In this document: positions 1 to 9,807 of the stretch, in pieces
How the letters are laid out: the number at the start of each line of letters is the position of its first letter
Numbering within the stretch: position 1 is the first letter of the stretch
Origin: Phreatobacter stygius
GTDB lineage: Bacteria; Pseudomonadota; Alphaproteobacteria; Rhizobiales; Phreatobacteraceae
Reading direction: 5' to 3'
Length of the DNA stretch: 64,000 bases
NCBI RefSeq assembly: GCF_005144885.1
Contig: NZ_CP039690.1
Coordinates: 558,001-622,000 of the forward strand
Position numbers and translations under genes: made by a program
Notes under the pieces: model-generated
What the model saw: only the letters and a program-made list of their open reading frames with translations
Database searches by the model: none
Told to the model about the DNA's origin: nothing

Positions 1-1
1 C

Positions 2-907
2 AAGAAGCTGTTCGGCGTGACCATCGAGCTCGAACCCGAGCGCAGGGCGGACTTTTCCGGCAGCTTCCGGGCCTCGACCCTTGCCGGGGCGACGCTCGCC
101 ACCATCAGCGCATCGGCCTATCGGGTCAGCCGGACCGCCGCGGATATTGCCGCGATGCCGGGCGACAGCCTGGTCGTCTCGCAGCAGATCGCCGGGCCGG
201 GCTGGTGCGATACCGGCACCGACCAGCCGTTTTTCGTCACCGGCGGAACGCTGGTGGCCGGCCATTCCGACCGCGCTTTCGCCGGCATACCGTCGACGCA
301 GGCGCCGTTTCGCTTCCGCACCGTGAAGATCCCGCTGCAATCGGGACCGTCCTTCCCGCGGCCCGCGCAGCTCCTCGACCTGCCATCCTTCGATCTTGGC
401 GCCAGCGGTTATTCGCACCTGATCGCCGCCTCGCTCACCGCCCTGTTCGACGATACGGCGCCGCTGGCGGAGACCGAGGCGGAACAGTCGATCGGCGCCC
501 TGGGCCAGATGGTCCTGCTCGCCCGCGCGCTTGCCGCTCGCGGCGCGCCGCCGAGCCGGCTGGCGCTGCGCACCGCCCATCGCCATGCGCTCCGGCAGAT
601 CATGCGGCGCCATTTCCATCGCATGGACCTGTCGGCCGAGATCGCCGGCGCGATGCTCGGCATCTCCAAGCGGCAGGTCCATGCCATTTTCGAGCCGACC
701 GGCGGGTCGTTCATGACGACGCTCCAGGCCATCCGCATCGAGGAAGCCTGCCGCCAGCTGGTCGCGCAGCCGGCCACGCGCGTCACCGAGATCGGCTTTG
801 CCTGCGGCTTCGGCAGCCTCGCGACCTTCTACCGGGCTTTCCAGGGGACAGTCGGGATCGCGCCGAACGACTACCGGCGCATGGCATGGGACCAGGCGAT
901 CCACTGA
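2..907 (+). CDS. AraC-family transcriptional regulator (5' end outside window)
   Basis: A DNA-binding regulator cut by the window edge: the frame is open from base 2 (KKLFGVTIE...) and a GTG at base 17 is only an internal candidate start, so about 301 residues are visible. The first two thirds resemble the AraC-binding-like sensor domain found in many proteobacterial AraC regulators. The last 100 residues form the two-helix-turn-helix AraC domain, with the typical second-helix segment ACGFGSLATFYRAFQ and the closing G-x-x-P-x-x-YR. The effector and targets cannot be told from sequence. The next gene is convergent and starts from the far side, so no operon partner is visible here. Confidence 0.9.
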   Translation, partial: KKLFGVTIELEPERRADFSGSFRASTLAGATLATISASAYRVSRTAADIAAMPGDSLVVSQQIAGPGWCDTGTDQPFFVTGGTLVAGHSDRAFAGIPSTQAPFRFRTVKIPLQSGPSFPRPAQLLDLPSFDLGASGYSHLIAASLTALFDDTAPLAETEAEQSIGALGQMVLLARALAARGAPPSRLALRTAHRHALRQIMRRHFHRMDLSAEIAGAMLGISKRQVHAIFEPTGGSFMTTLQAIRIEEACRQLVAQPATRVTEIGFACGFGSLATFYRAFQGTVGIAPNDYRRMAWDQAIH

Positions 908-929
908 CGCCCGGTCCACCGGCGGCCGC

Positions 930-1694
930 TCAGGCCTTGCCGTATTCGTCGTGGCGGCGGAACCAGGCGCCGGTCTCGTTGCGTCCCTTGGGCGCCCGGT
1001 CGAGCCATTGGTACATGCCCCAGAGACTGTCGACGCCGCGCGTATAGGTGGAATAGGTGTGGTAGACCACGCCGTCCTCGCGCACGAAGGCGCTCAGGCC
1101 CGGCCGGTCGAGCGCATAGACCGGCGCGACGGTTCCGCACATGGCGGCGAACTGGACGACCGGCTCCGGCGCCGGTGTGATGTCCAGGGCGTGGCCCGCC
1201 CGCCGGTAATTGTAGTCGACCGTGCCCTCGCGCTGCTGCGCCTCGGTGAACGAGACATTGAAGTCGAAATTGAAGTCGCCGTCGCCCGACGACACCCAGG
1301 GAAAGGTCCAGCCCATCCGCTGCTTATAGGCCTGCAGCTTGGCGAGCGGCGCCCGCGACACCGAGACAAGCGCGACATCGTGGTTGGCCAGGTGGACGAC
1401 CGAGCCGTCGAAGCCGTCGGCGACCGCCGAGCAGGACGGGCACCCGGCCGCATAGTCGGGCCCGAACATGAAGTGGTAGACCAGGAGCTGCGAGCGCCCG
1501 CCGAAGAGATCCGCCAGCGAGGCGCCGCCCTGGTCGGTGTCGAAGCGATAGTCCTTGTCGATCCGGACCCAGGGCAGCTCCTGCCGCCGCCGCGCCAGTT
1601 CGTCGCTGCGCCGGGTCAGCTCCTTCTCCGCCTCGAGCAGCCCGAGCCGGGCTTTCAGCCATTCACCGCGTGTTGCAATCTGATGTGCCGTCAT
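930..1694 (-). CDS. DUF899 thioredoxin-like family protein
   Basis: A 254-residue cytosolic protein of the DUF899 family, which has a thioredoxin-like fold and no settled biochemical role. The N-terminal signature EEWLKAR-like segment (GEWLKARLGLLEAEKELTR), the HFMFGPDY segment and a CPSC pair in GCPSCSAVADG (about residues 98-103) are visible and match the family. The ATG at 1694 follows an AGGAG site. Upstream, across 168 bases without a gene, lies the first copy of a 26-base repeat shared with the neighbouring membrane-protein gene and the HTH regulator, suggesting common control. Function is unknown; a redox role is only inferred from the fold. Confidence 0.88.
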   Translation of the reverse strand: MTAHQIATRGEWLKARLGLLEAEKELTRRSDELARRRQELPWVRIDKDYRFDTDQGGASLADLFGGRSQLLVYHFMFGPDYAAGCPSCSAVADGFDGSVVHLANHDVALVSVSRAPLAKLQAYKQRMGWTFPWVSSGDGDFNFDFNVSFTEAQQREGTVDYNYRRAGHALDITPAPEPVVQFAAMCGTVAPVYALDRPGLSAFVREDGVVYHTYSTYTRGVDSLWGMYQWLDRAPKGRNETGAWFRRHDEYGKA

Positions 1695-1753
1695 GGTCTT
1701 CGCTCCTGTGTCTATTGGTGGTGAGGCAGGTTAGGACCGGCGTTTCGACCGGC

Positions 1754-1779
1754 GGGAGTGACAAGTGTGGCGGGATTCA
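1754..1779. promoter_or_regulatory. 26-base upstream repeat, copy 1 (candidate operator)
   Basis: The block GGGAGTGACAAGTGTG followed by GCGGGATTCA is repeated at 2227-2252 with one mismatch in 26 bases. This copy lies about 60 bases upstream of the DUF899 start codon. Its place upstream of separate genes of the same locus suggests a regulator-binding site or promoter; the bound protein is not known. Confidence 0.55.
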
Positions 1780-1862
1780 ACAGGGGCTCGTCGGTCCCGG
1801 CCGCGCAGGGTGCAAGTCGGATCAAGCCTTGCCCAATGGTCAGCCGTCCTTGATGCAATGCT

Positions 1863-2174
1863 TCAACCCGAGGCGATCAGTTCCGGAGAGCCTTCACGGG
1901 CGCCAACGCCGCTTCGCCAGCCTGCGACCAGCTTCAGCCAGGGCGCCGCATGGAAGATGCTCATCAGCAGATACATCAGGACCATTCCGCTGATGACCGG
2001 CGCGCCTTGGGCGGCCGCGCAGAACGCCTCCAGCGGGCCGCCGCCAAGGACGCCGGTCATCAGCGCCATGAGCGCGAAGGTCGGCGTGGCGGCGAGGCAT
2101 AAGACGTCGGTCGCGCGCAGGTCCGGGCGCGCCTTCAGCCACTCCTCGTGCGAAACGACCTGATTGCGCATCAT
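1863..2174 (-). CDS. Small membrane protein, unknown function
   Basis: A 103-residue protein with two hydrophobic segments (about residues 25-45 and 50-72). The start at 2174 is chosen because a strong AGGAGGT site lies just upstream; a longer reading from 2237 would start inside the upstream repeat. The first residues, including HEEWLKARPDL, resemble the N-terminus of the adjacent DUF899 protein (GEWLKARLGL), so the two may share a short ancestral segment. It is on the same strand as the DUF899 gene, 168 bases apart, and both have the same 26-base repeat about 55-60 bases upstream of the start codon. No family function is recognised. Confidence 0.75.
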   Translation of the reverse strand: MMRNQVVSHEEWLKARPDLRATDVLCLAATPTFALMALMTGVLGGGPLEAFCAAAQGAPVISGMVLMYLLMSIFHAAPWLKLVAGWRSGVGAREGSPELIASG

Positions 2175-2226
2175 TGACCTCCTGTCCGCCGGGATGCTTG
2201 GTCGTAGCCTCGGGCATCGACGGGGT

Positions 2227-2252
2227 GGGAGTGACAAGTGTGACGGGATTCA
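2227..2252. promoter_or_regulatory. 26-base upstream repeat, copy 2 (candidate operator)
   Basis: Second copy of the repeat at 1754-1779 (25 of 26 bases identical). It lies between the divergent starts of the small membrane protein (2174) and the TPR/HTH regulator (2254), ending just before the regulator's ATG. Binding here could control both directions and autoregulate the regulator. Confidence 0.55.
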
Positions 2253-2253
2253 G

Positions 2254-3474
2254 ATGGACTCGCTGATCACCGCCGCGGCGCGGGCGCTGGCCGCCGGCGA
2301 TCCGCTCGGTGCCTTGAACCGGGTGGCGCTGCGTGACGACGCGCCGGCGCTGGCGCTGCGCGGCATCGCCATGGCGCAGCTCGGCGATCTCGTGCGGGCC
2401 AAGGCGCTGCTGCGCCGTGCCGCGCGCGCCTTCGGTCCGAAAGAGGCCATGGCCCGCGCGCGCTGCGTCGTCGCCGAGGCCGAGATCGCGCTGGTCTCGC
2501 GCGACCTCGGCTGGCCGGCCAAGGTGCTCGATGCGGCGCGGGCGACGCTCGAAACCCATGGCGACCACGCCAATGCCGCGCATGCGCGCAACCTCGAGGT
2601 CCGGCGGCTCTTGCTGATCGGCCGCCTCGACGAGGCCGAACGCCAGTTGGCCGGGCTCGACCCCGCGCTCCTGCCGCCCGCGGCAAAGGCTGCCCATGCG
2701 CTGGCGCTTGCCGGAATAGCGATCCGGCGCCTGCACACGGCGGCGGCGCGCGCCGCGCTCGTCCGCGCCGGCGAGGCGGCGCGCCAGGCCGGCATCCCCG
2801 GCCTGGCGGCGGAGGTCGAAAGCGCGTCCGGCGTGCTCGACATGCCGGCGGCGCGGCTGATCGCGCGCGGCGAGGAGCGCCCTCTCCGGCTCGCCGAGGT
2901 CGAGGCCTTGCTGGCCTCCGGGGCTTTCGTCGTCGACGCCTGCCGCCATGTCGTGCGCGACGCCGGCACGGTGGTGTCGCTGGCGACCCGGCCGGTGCTG
3001 TTCGCGCTGGCGCGCGCGCTGGCGGAAGCCTGGCCCGGCGACGTGTCGCGGGACGTGCTGGTCGCCCGCGCCTTCCGGGCCAAACACGCCGATGAATCCC
3101 ATCGCGCGCGGCTGCGGGTGGAAGCCGGGCGGCTACGCGTCGCGCTTCGGGCACTGGCCGACGTCACCGCGACCAAGCGCGGCTTCGCGCTGGCGCCGCG
3201 CCACGCGGCCGAGATCGTCGTGCTGGCGCCGCCGGTCGACGAGCCGCATGGAGCCGTGCTCGCCTTCCTCGCCGACGGCGAAGCCTGGTCGAGCTCGGCC
3301 CTGGCGATCGCCCTCGACGCCAGCCCGCGCACGGCGCAGCGGGCGCTCGACCAGCTGGCGGCGGCCGGCAAGGTGCAGTCGTTCGGCCGCGGGCGCGCGC
3401 TGCGCTGGATGACCCCGCCGGTGCCGGGTTTCCCGACGACCTTGCTGCTCCCCGGTCCACTGCCGAGCGACTAG
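2254..3474 (+). CDS. TPR-like / winged-helix regulatory protein
   Basis: A 406-residue Ala/Arg-rich protein. Residues 1-210 are a run of helical hairpins resembling tetratricopeptide repeats (for example GDPLGALNRVALRDDAPALALRG). The middle (about 215-320) has a winged-helix/OmpR-like look, with RFRAKHADESHRARLRVEAGRLR. The C-terminal 90 residues look like a second helix-turn-helix (SSALAIALDASPRTAQRALDQL). The ATG at 2254 is used because the 26-base repeat ends two bases before it. It is divergent from the DUF899/small membrane protein genes and is the likely local regulator. The exact family is not certain. Confidence 0.78.
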   Translation: MDSLITAAARALAAGDPLGALNRVALRDDAPALALRGIAMAQLGDLVRAKALLRRAARAFGPKEAMARARCVVAEAEIALVSRDLGWPAKVLDAARATLETHGDHANAAHARNLEVRRLLLIGRLDEAERQLAGLDPALLPPAAKAAHALALAGIAIRRLHTAAARAALVRAGEAARQAGIPGLAAEVESASGVLDMPAARLIARGEERPLRLAEVEALLASGAFVVDACRHVVRDAGTVVSLATRPVLFALARALAEAWPGDVSRDVLVARAFRAKHADESHRARLRVEAGRLRVALRALADVTATKRGFALAPRHAAEIVVLAPPVDEPHGAVLAFLADGEAWSSSALAIALDASPRTAQRALDQLAAAGKVQSFGRGRALRWMTPPVPGFPTTLLLPGPLPSD

Positions 3475-3549
3475 AGCCTGATCGTCCCGCATTGGTAATC
3501 TGCGGCACCACGGGTTGCCCGACACCTCAATCCGCCCCCCGACCAGGCT

Positions 3550-4622
<1,073 letters not shown>

Positions 4623-4626
<4 letters not shown>

Positions 4627-6236
4627 TTGGGCCGTTCCGCCAAAGTCGGCCCATCGTCCTCCCAGCTCTTGTCGACCATGGCGCGGACATCCGCGAGCAG
4701 TTCGGCGGTGTCGTAGATCACCCCGTCCTTGATGGTGAAACGCAGCGCCCGGTGCCATTCGATGGTGCGGGTCTCGTCGTTCAGCCGCATCGCGCCGGTG
4801 CCGTAGAGCATCTTGAAATCGGTCAGCGGATTGTGGTCATGGACCAAGAGGTCGGCCTTCTTGCCGACCTCCACCGTGCCGATCTCGTCGGCGAGCCCGC
4901 ACAGCGCCGCGCCTTGCGAGGTGGCCGCGCGCAGCACCTCGATCGGGTGGAAACCGGCCTCCTGCAAGAGCTCCAGCTCGCGGATATAACCGAAGCCGAA
5001 GATCTGGAAGATGAAGCCTGAATCGGAGCCGGCGCAGACCCGCCCGCCGCGGTTCTTGTATTCGTTGATGAAGGTCATCCAGAGTCGGTAGTTTTCCTTC
5101 CACTCGATCTCGTTCTGGGTCGACCAGCGATACCAATAGGAGCCATGGCCGCCGCGCTGCGGCTGGAAATAGTTCCACATCGACTTCCAGGTATAGGCCT
5201 TGTGCCAGTCGGCCTGGCGCGCCCGCATCAGGTCGCGGTTGGCGTCATAGATCGTAAAGGTCGGGACGAAGGTGAAATCGAGCGCCAGGAACTTGTCCAG
5301 AACCTCGTTCCATTTGGCCGAGCCAGGCTTGGCGCCCTGCTGGAACATCTGGCCGGCCACCGAGAAGCGGAAATATTCGTCGTTGTAATCATAGTCGTGC
5401 GGATAGTTCTGCACGACCCGGTCCTCGAACAGGGCTTCCGGCAGGCCGTAATAATGTTCCGCGCTGCCCAGCCCCCAGCCGGCGGTGGTCAGCGCGTTCA
5501 TGCGGGTGACCGCGGTCTGGGCATGGTGGCAGCCGGTGCGAAGCCCCAGCTTGCGGCATTCGTCGAGGGCCGCCTCCATGATGGCCGGCGGCGCGCCGAA
5601 AAACTTCACGCCATCGGCGCCGCGCGCCTTGGCCTGGCGCAGCCAGGCGCGCCCTTCGTCGGGCGTATGCACGGTCTTCAGCATGTCGTTGACGGCGGGA
5701 AAATAGACATAGGACAACAGGCGCGGCGCGGCGATGCTGTTGGCCTCGGAGCGCTGCTTCTGGTCGAGCATCCAGCCGAGCCCGTTGAACGAGCCCATCT
5801 CGCGCACCGTGGTGACGCCATGGGCGAGCCAGAGCTTGTAGACATAGTCGACCGGCGGCACCCAGCCATTGGCGGCATGATAGGCAACCCCGGCATGGCC
5901 GTGGCAATCGACGAAGCCCGGCGTGACGAACTTGCCGTGGCAATCGATCTCGTGATCGCCGCCGGGCGGCCGGGCCGCCTCCTTGATCACCGTCTTGGCC
6001 GAGCCGACCTTTTTCATCAGGACGATGCGGCCGTTCTCCACCACGATGTCGGTCGGCCCGATCGGCGGCGCCCCGGTGCCGTCGATGACGGTGGCGCCGC
6101 GCAGCACCAGCCGCTTGAACGGCCCGATGCCACGATCGCGCGTGGTCGAAGGCTCGAGCGGCGGCTGGCCCGCCTTGGTCCGGTCAAATGCCAGTTCGTC
6201 GCCGGTTGCCGGCCGCGCAACAGCCTCATCCGCCAT
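4623..6236 (-). CDS. Metal-dependent amidohydrolase
   Basis: A 537-residue protein of the amidohydrolase superfamily. The N-terminal beta-sandwich (LVLRGATVIDGTGAPPIGPTD) is followed by a TIM-barrel with the first metal-binding motif HGH (in FVDCHGHAGV), an internal CHHAQT segment and the final metal Asp in AGSDSGF, then the C-terminal VGKKADLLV return to the sandwich. The ATG at 6236 follows a GAGGA site. It is long for the family because of an insertion around residues 300-400 rich in Trp and Tyr. The substrate is unknown. It is translationally coupled to the COG0523 GTPase downstream. Confidence 0.88.
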
Positions 6237-6440
6237 GATCGATTCCTCGACGTCGTTTCCTCTTGGGGCGACGAAGCTAGCCGGCCGATGTCGCGGCGAC
6301 AAACGAAGCCGCGCCTCCAGCCGCGCGTCTCAGGCAGAGGTGCGATGCGGCCTTGCCGCGTGAAGCGTCGGGATCGTTGATGCGTGTCTCGTTCCAGGGG
6401 CCCACGCCACCACGGTACGCGGCGAAGCTCACCGGCGAAG

Positions 6441-7664
6441 CTACCACGGTATCGCGGCCCTGATCCCTGCTGCCCTGAGATCGAGATCGTCCCCTTCCAG
6501 GCCATTCATCAGGCGGACCTCCGCGCGTCGCATGGCGAGCGGGGCGAAGCGGACAAGGCGGAGTGCGAAGTTGACGATGGGCTCGAGCCCGGGCCAGCTC
6601 TGTGCGGAAGCGACGGCCCTGCGCTGCCCCTGCCGCTGCAGCCGCTCGACCATCGCCCGGCGATCATGCTCAAACCGGGCCAGCGCATCGGCGAGGTTTG
6701 CGCCCGCGTCGCGCGCGGCGACGCGGCTGACAAGGGCGAGCGCATCCACCAGGGCGCAGTTCGCGCCTTGGCCGAGATTCGGGCTCATGGCGTGGGCGGC
6801 GTCGCCGATCAACACGACCTTGCCGGCCGACCAGGCGTCGCATTGCACGCTTTGATGCTGCAGCCGCACCGTGCCGGGCCAGTCGTGACGCTCGTCCAGC
6901 ACCAGCCGCATGGGCGGGAAGTCCCGGCAGACGCTTTCCTTCCAGGTGGCGAAGCTGAGCGTCTCGATTTTCCCCACCGTCTGGCCGGAGCCGCCCCAGA
7001 ACCAGAAGGTCTTGGCCCCGCCCAAGGGCAGCATGCCGCAGGCTTCCGCTCCGCCGATATATTCTCCATGGCAGTCGGCCGGGACCGCGAAGCGGGCGAC
7101 ACCCTGGACACTTCCCTCGACGACCGGCCAGAAGCGGCAAGCAAAGCCGGCCAAGTCGCGCACCGCCGAATTCACGCCATCGGCGCCGACGACGAGGTCA
7201 CCAGCCAGGCGGGCGGCGCCACTCGGCGTGTCGTAGACGAGAACCGGCGACGGGCCGTCCGTTTCGACGGCGGACACCTTGCAGCCGAGGCGCAGTGTCA
7301 CGCCCCGCGCCGCGCAGGCCCGCCACAGAATGTCGTGCAGGTCGGCGCGATGGATGCACACCGGCCAGAGGTTGGGTGGAAGGTGCGCCTGCAGTTCGGT
7401 CGCCAGCAAGGCGCGTCCGCGTCGATCGCGCATCAGGAAGCGCGACATCGCGGCGCCGGCGGCACGAACCTCCTCGGCCACCCCGAACGTTTCGAGGACC
7501 AGGAGACCGTTGGCTTGCAGCAGAATGCCTGCCCCGACGGCGCCGAGTTCGGCGGTCCGTTCGAGCACGGTCACCGCATAGCCCGCCTTGCGAAACGCCA
7601 AGGCGGCGGCAAGGCCGGCCACGCCGGCACCGGCGATCGCAACCTTTCGCGGGGGGTCACCCAT
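6441..7664 (-). CDS. FAD-dependent aromatic-type monooxygenase
   Basis: A 407-residue flavoprotein monooxygenase of the PHBH/salicylate hydroxylase type. It has the N-terminal Rossmann motif GAGVAGLAAALAFRKAG, the middle DG motif in VVGADGVNSAVRD, and the GD motif LIGDAAHAMSPNLGQGAN that binds the FAD ribityl phosphate. Such enzymes hydroxylate aromatic or heteroaromatic acids with NAD(P)H and O2. The ATG at 7664 overlaps the 3' end of the TetR gene by 8 bases, so the two form an operon with the regulator first. The substrate is unknown. Confidence 0.9.
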   Translation of the reverse strand: MGDPPRKVAIAGAGVAGLAAALAFRKAGYAVTVLERTAELGAVGAGILLQANGLLVLETFGVAEEVRAAGAAMSRFLMRDRRGRALLATELQAHLPPNLWPVCIHRADLHDILWRACAARGVTLRLGCKVSAVETDGPSPVLVYDTPSGAARLAGDLVVGADGVNSAVRDLAGFACRFWPVVEGSVQGVARFAVPADCHGEYIGGAEACGMLPLGGAKTFWFWGGSGQTVGKIETLSFATWKESVCRDFPPMRLVLDERHDWPGTVRLQHQSVQCDAWSAGKVVLIGDAAHAMSPNLGQGANCALVDALALVSRVAARDAGANLADALARFEHDRRAMVERLQRQGQRRAVASAQSWPGLEPIVNFALRLVRFAPLAMRRAEVRLMNGLEGDDLDLRAAGIRAAIPW

Positions 7665-8271
7665 GGTCGGAACCGCCACGGCCACCGACCCCTTGCAGGA
7701 ACGACGTCAGCACCAGGCGCGGTGCGTCGTTCCGTGCGACGGTGCCGATCTGTACGGCATTCCAGGCGGCATAGAGCAGCGCCTCCAACGACGCGAAGAT
7801 CCATGCGTCCGGCACGTCCGCCCGAATGAGACCGGCCCGTCTCGCGCGCAGGACAACCGGCAGGATCAGGCCGGTTATGCGTTCGTCGGCCTGCTTCAGC
7901 GCGGGATCGTCGAACAGGTCGGCTGCGTAGAGCAGGAAATGAGCATGCACGCCGAGTGGCGTGAGCGCGTCGATCAGGCGGCGCAGGGCCTGTTCGGGCG
8001 TGCCATCGCTCGGCTGCGCCGCGACGACGGCGGCCTCGATCATCGTCAGCGCGGCGAGCCCGATCTCACGCAGCAGGTCGGTCCGCGACGCGAAGTGCCG
8101 ATGCAGCGTGGCGCGGCCGACCTTCGCCGCGCGGGCAATGTCGTCGAGCGAGGCGCGCGGATCGCGCGCCAGCATCTCGGCGCCCACTCTGAGAAGGTTA
8201 GCGCGGCTGGAGGTCGATCGGCCGCCGCGCGCCTTGCCACTTGCCGTCGTCATTTTTCCCGGTTCGCTCAC
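7657..8271 (-). CDS. TetR-family transcriptional regulator
   Basis: A 204-residue repressor-type regulator. The N-terminal helix-turn-helix is clear: LDDIARAAKVGRATLHRHFASRTDLLREIG (about residues 41-70). The rest is a helical ligand-binding domain. A GTG start at 8271 with a GAGGAG site is used; an ATG at 8253 is an alternative. Overlap with the monooxygenase gene downstream and divergence from the amidohydrolase gene at 8591 suggest that it controls one or both. Two perfect-armed palindromes lie in the intergenic region at 8302-8317 and 8328-8351. Confidence 0.9.
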   Translation of the reverse strand: MSEPGKMTTASGKARGGRSTSSRANLLRVGAEMLARDPRASLDDIARAAKVGRATLHRHFASRTDLLREIGLAALTMIEAAVVAAQPSDGTPEQALRRLIDALTPLGVHAHFLLYAADLFDDPALKQADERITGLILPVVLRARRAGLIRADVPDAWIFASLEALLYAAWNAVQIGTVARNDAPRLVLTSFLQGVGGRGGSDHG

Positions 8272-8301
8272 GGCATTCGCTCCTCAGAGCAGAGACATCA
8301 G

Positions 8302-8317
8302 CATATCTATTGATATG
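8302..8317. promoter_or_regulatory. Palindrome, candidate operator
   Basis: CATATC-TATT-GATATG: two perfect 6-base arms around a 4-base spacer, 31 bases upstream of the TetR start. Confidence 0.4.
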
Positions 8318-8327
8318 ATTGAGTCCC

Positions 8328-8351
8328 TAATGAGTCAAGACTGTCTCATTA
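8328..8351. promoter_or_regulatory. Palindrome, candidate TetR operator
   Basis: TAATGAG and CTCATTA form perfect 7-base arms 10 bases apart, with further partial symmetry inside (9 of 12 positions per half). The TGAG...CTCA form is common for TetR-family operators. It sits in the 319-base divergent region (8272-8590) between the TetR and amidohydrolase genes; apart from the two palindromes nothing else was recognised there. Confidence 0.5.
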
Positions 8352-8590
8352 TCAGCGAATGTCGGCGCCACCTCGTCGTCGCTCGCGGACGTCGGGCGCG
8401 CGATTGTTTGGCTGATCCTCCCCACGGAGAGCCTGTCTGGAACGCATGGTGTCGGTGGCGAATCTTCCGCAGCCCAGCAAAAACAAAGTATAATTTGACC
8501 ATCAGCCGGCCGCGATCGAGTATCCGACGCGAATACCGATTGCATGCATTGGCGTTCCGCGACCGAGCGGCGGAACAAGAAAGGGCTCCT

Positions 8591-9787
8591 ATGCCGCAAG
8601 ACCTTCTGATCCTTGATGTCAGGCCAGCGGGTGGACAATCAGCCGACGTGCTGATCCGCGACGGGCAGATTGCCGCCGTCGGCACGATCGGAGCGGCAGA
8701 CGGTGCTGCGGTGCTCGATGGGGGTGGCGCGCTGTTGCTGCCGGGACTGGTCGAGGCGCATACCCATCTCGACAAGACGCTTTGGGGCATGGGCTGGCAC
8801 AAGCATTCGGCCGGGCCGCGCCTGATCGACAAGATCGAGAACGAGCGCCGCATCCGGCGCGAGACAGGCATCGACCCCGACCGGCAATCCGCGCGGCAGG
8901 TCGCCCAGAGCCTGAGGATGGGCACCACCCATATCCGCAGCCACGTCGACGTCGATACCGAGGTCGGGTTGGCGGGGATCGAGGGCGTGATGGCGATGCG
9001 CGAGCGGCTCAAGGCCGTGATCGATGTCCAGATCGTCGCCTTTCCGCAATCGGGCCTGCTGATCCGGCCGGGCACGCTCGAACTGCTCGACCGCGCCATG
9101 GCGCTGGGCGCCGAGGTGGTCGGCGGCCTCGACCCTTGCGCCATCGACCGCGATCCGAAGGGGCATCTCGACGCCATTTTCGGGCTTGCCGAGAAACATG
9201 GCCGGCCGCTCGATATCCACCTGCACGAACCTGGCGAGATGGGCGCCTTCTCGCTGGAGCTGATCATCGAGCGCACCCGCGCGCACGGCATGCAGGGCAA
9301 GGTCACCGTCAGCCACGGCTTCTGCCTCGGCATGCCCGATGTCGATCAGGCGCGCCGCCTGATCGCCGATCTGGCCCGGGAGCGGATCGCCGTGATGACC
9401 ACCGGTCCGGCCAGCCGTCCGGCGCCGCCGGTGAAGCAATGCGTCGAGGCCGGCATCGTCGTGTGCGGCGGCTCGGACGGCATTCGCGACAGCTGGAACC
9501 CCTATGGCAATGGCGACATGCTGGAGCGCGCCATGCTGATCGGCCTGCGCAACAATTTCCGGCTCGACGAGGAGATCGAGCTGGCGCTCGATGTCTGCAG
9601 CCATGGCGGGGCCACGGTCATGGGCCTCGACAGCTACGGTCTCGCCGTCGGTTGTGCCGCCGATCTCTTGCTGGTGCCGGGCGATACGCCGGCCGAGGCG
9701 GTGGTGGCGCGCCCCGCCGACCGGACCGTCATCAAACGCGGCAAGGTCGTCGTCCGCAACGGCGAGCTGACCGAGCCGGTGGCGTGA
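8591..9787 (+). CDS. Cytosine-deaminase-like amidohydrolase
   Basis: A 398-residue amidohydrolase of the cytosine deaminase/atzC-like group. It shows the metal motif HTHLDKT after LVEAHTHLDK (about residue 60), the HSHVDVD-like segment TTHIRSHVDVDTEVG, the HLHEPGE motif, SHGFCLG with the metal His, and GGSDGIRDSW with the catalytic Asp. These residues are all present, so the enzyme looks intact. The deaminated or hydrolysed substrate is unknown. The ATG at 8591 follows AAGAAAGG. Its last 90 bases are duplicated as a remnant at 17213-17305. The gene ends 20 bases from the convergent NmrA-type gene. Confidence 0.88.
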   Translation: MPQDLLILDVRPAGGQSADVLIRDGQIAAVGTIGAADGAAVLDGGGALLLPGLVEAHTHLDKTLWGMGWHKHSAGPRLIDKIENERRIRRETGIDPDRQSARQVAQSLRMGTTHIRSHVDVDTEVGLAGIEGVMAMRERLKAVIDVQIVAFPQSGLLIRPGTLELLDRAMALGAEVVGGLDPCAIDRDPKGHLDAIFGLAEKHGRPLDIHLHEPGEMGAFSLELIIERTRAHGMQGKVTVSHGFCLGMPDVDQARRLIADLARERIAVMTTGPASRPAPPVKQCVEAGIVVCGGSDGIRDSWNPYGNGDMLERAMLIGLRNNFRLDEEIELALDVCSHGGATVMGLDSYGLAVGCAADLLLVPGDTPAEAVVARPADRTVIKRGKVVVRNGELTEPVA

Positions 9788-9807
9788 TTGGTCAGATTGG
9801 GATCATC

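Noticed and set aside
1745-1779. An ECF sigma-factor promoter in the 26-base repeat (TGTCAC-type -35).
   Set aside because: The spacing to a CGTC-type -10 does not fit the known ECF41/42 promoters, so only a generic operator is proposed.
4627-4758. An N-terminal extension of the COG0523 protein from 4758.
   Set aside because: The extension is in a frame overlapping the amidohydrolase gene, has no homology, and the ATG at 4626 shows the expected coupling.
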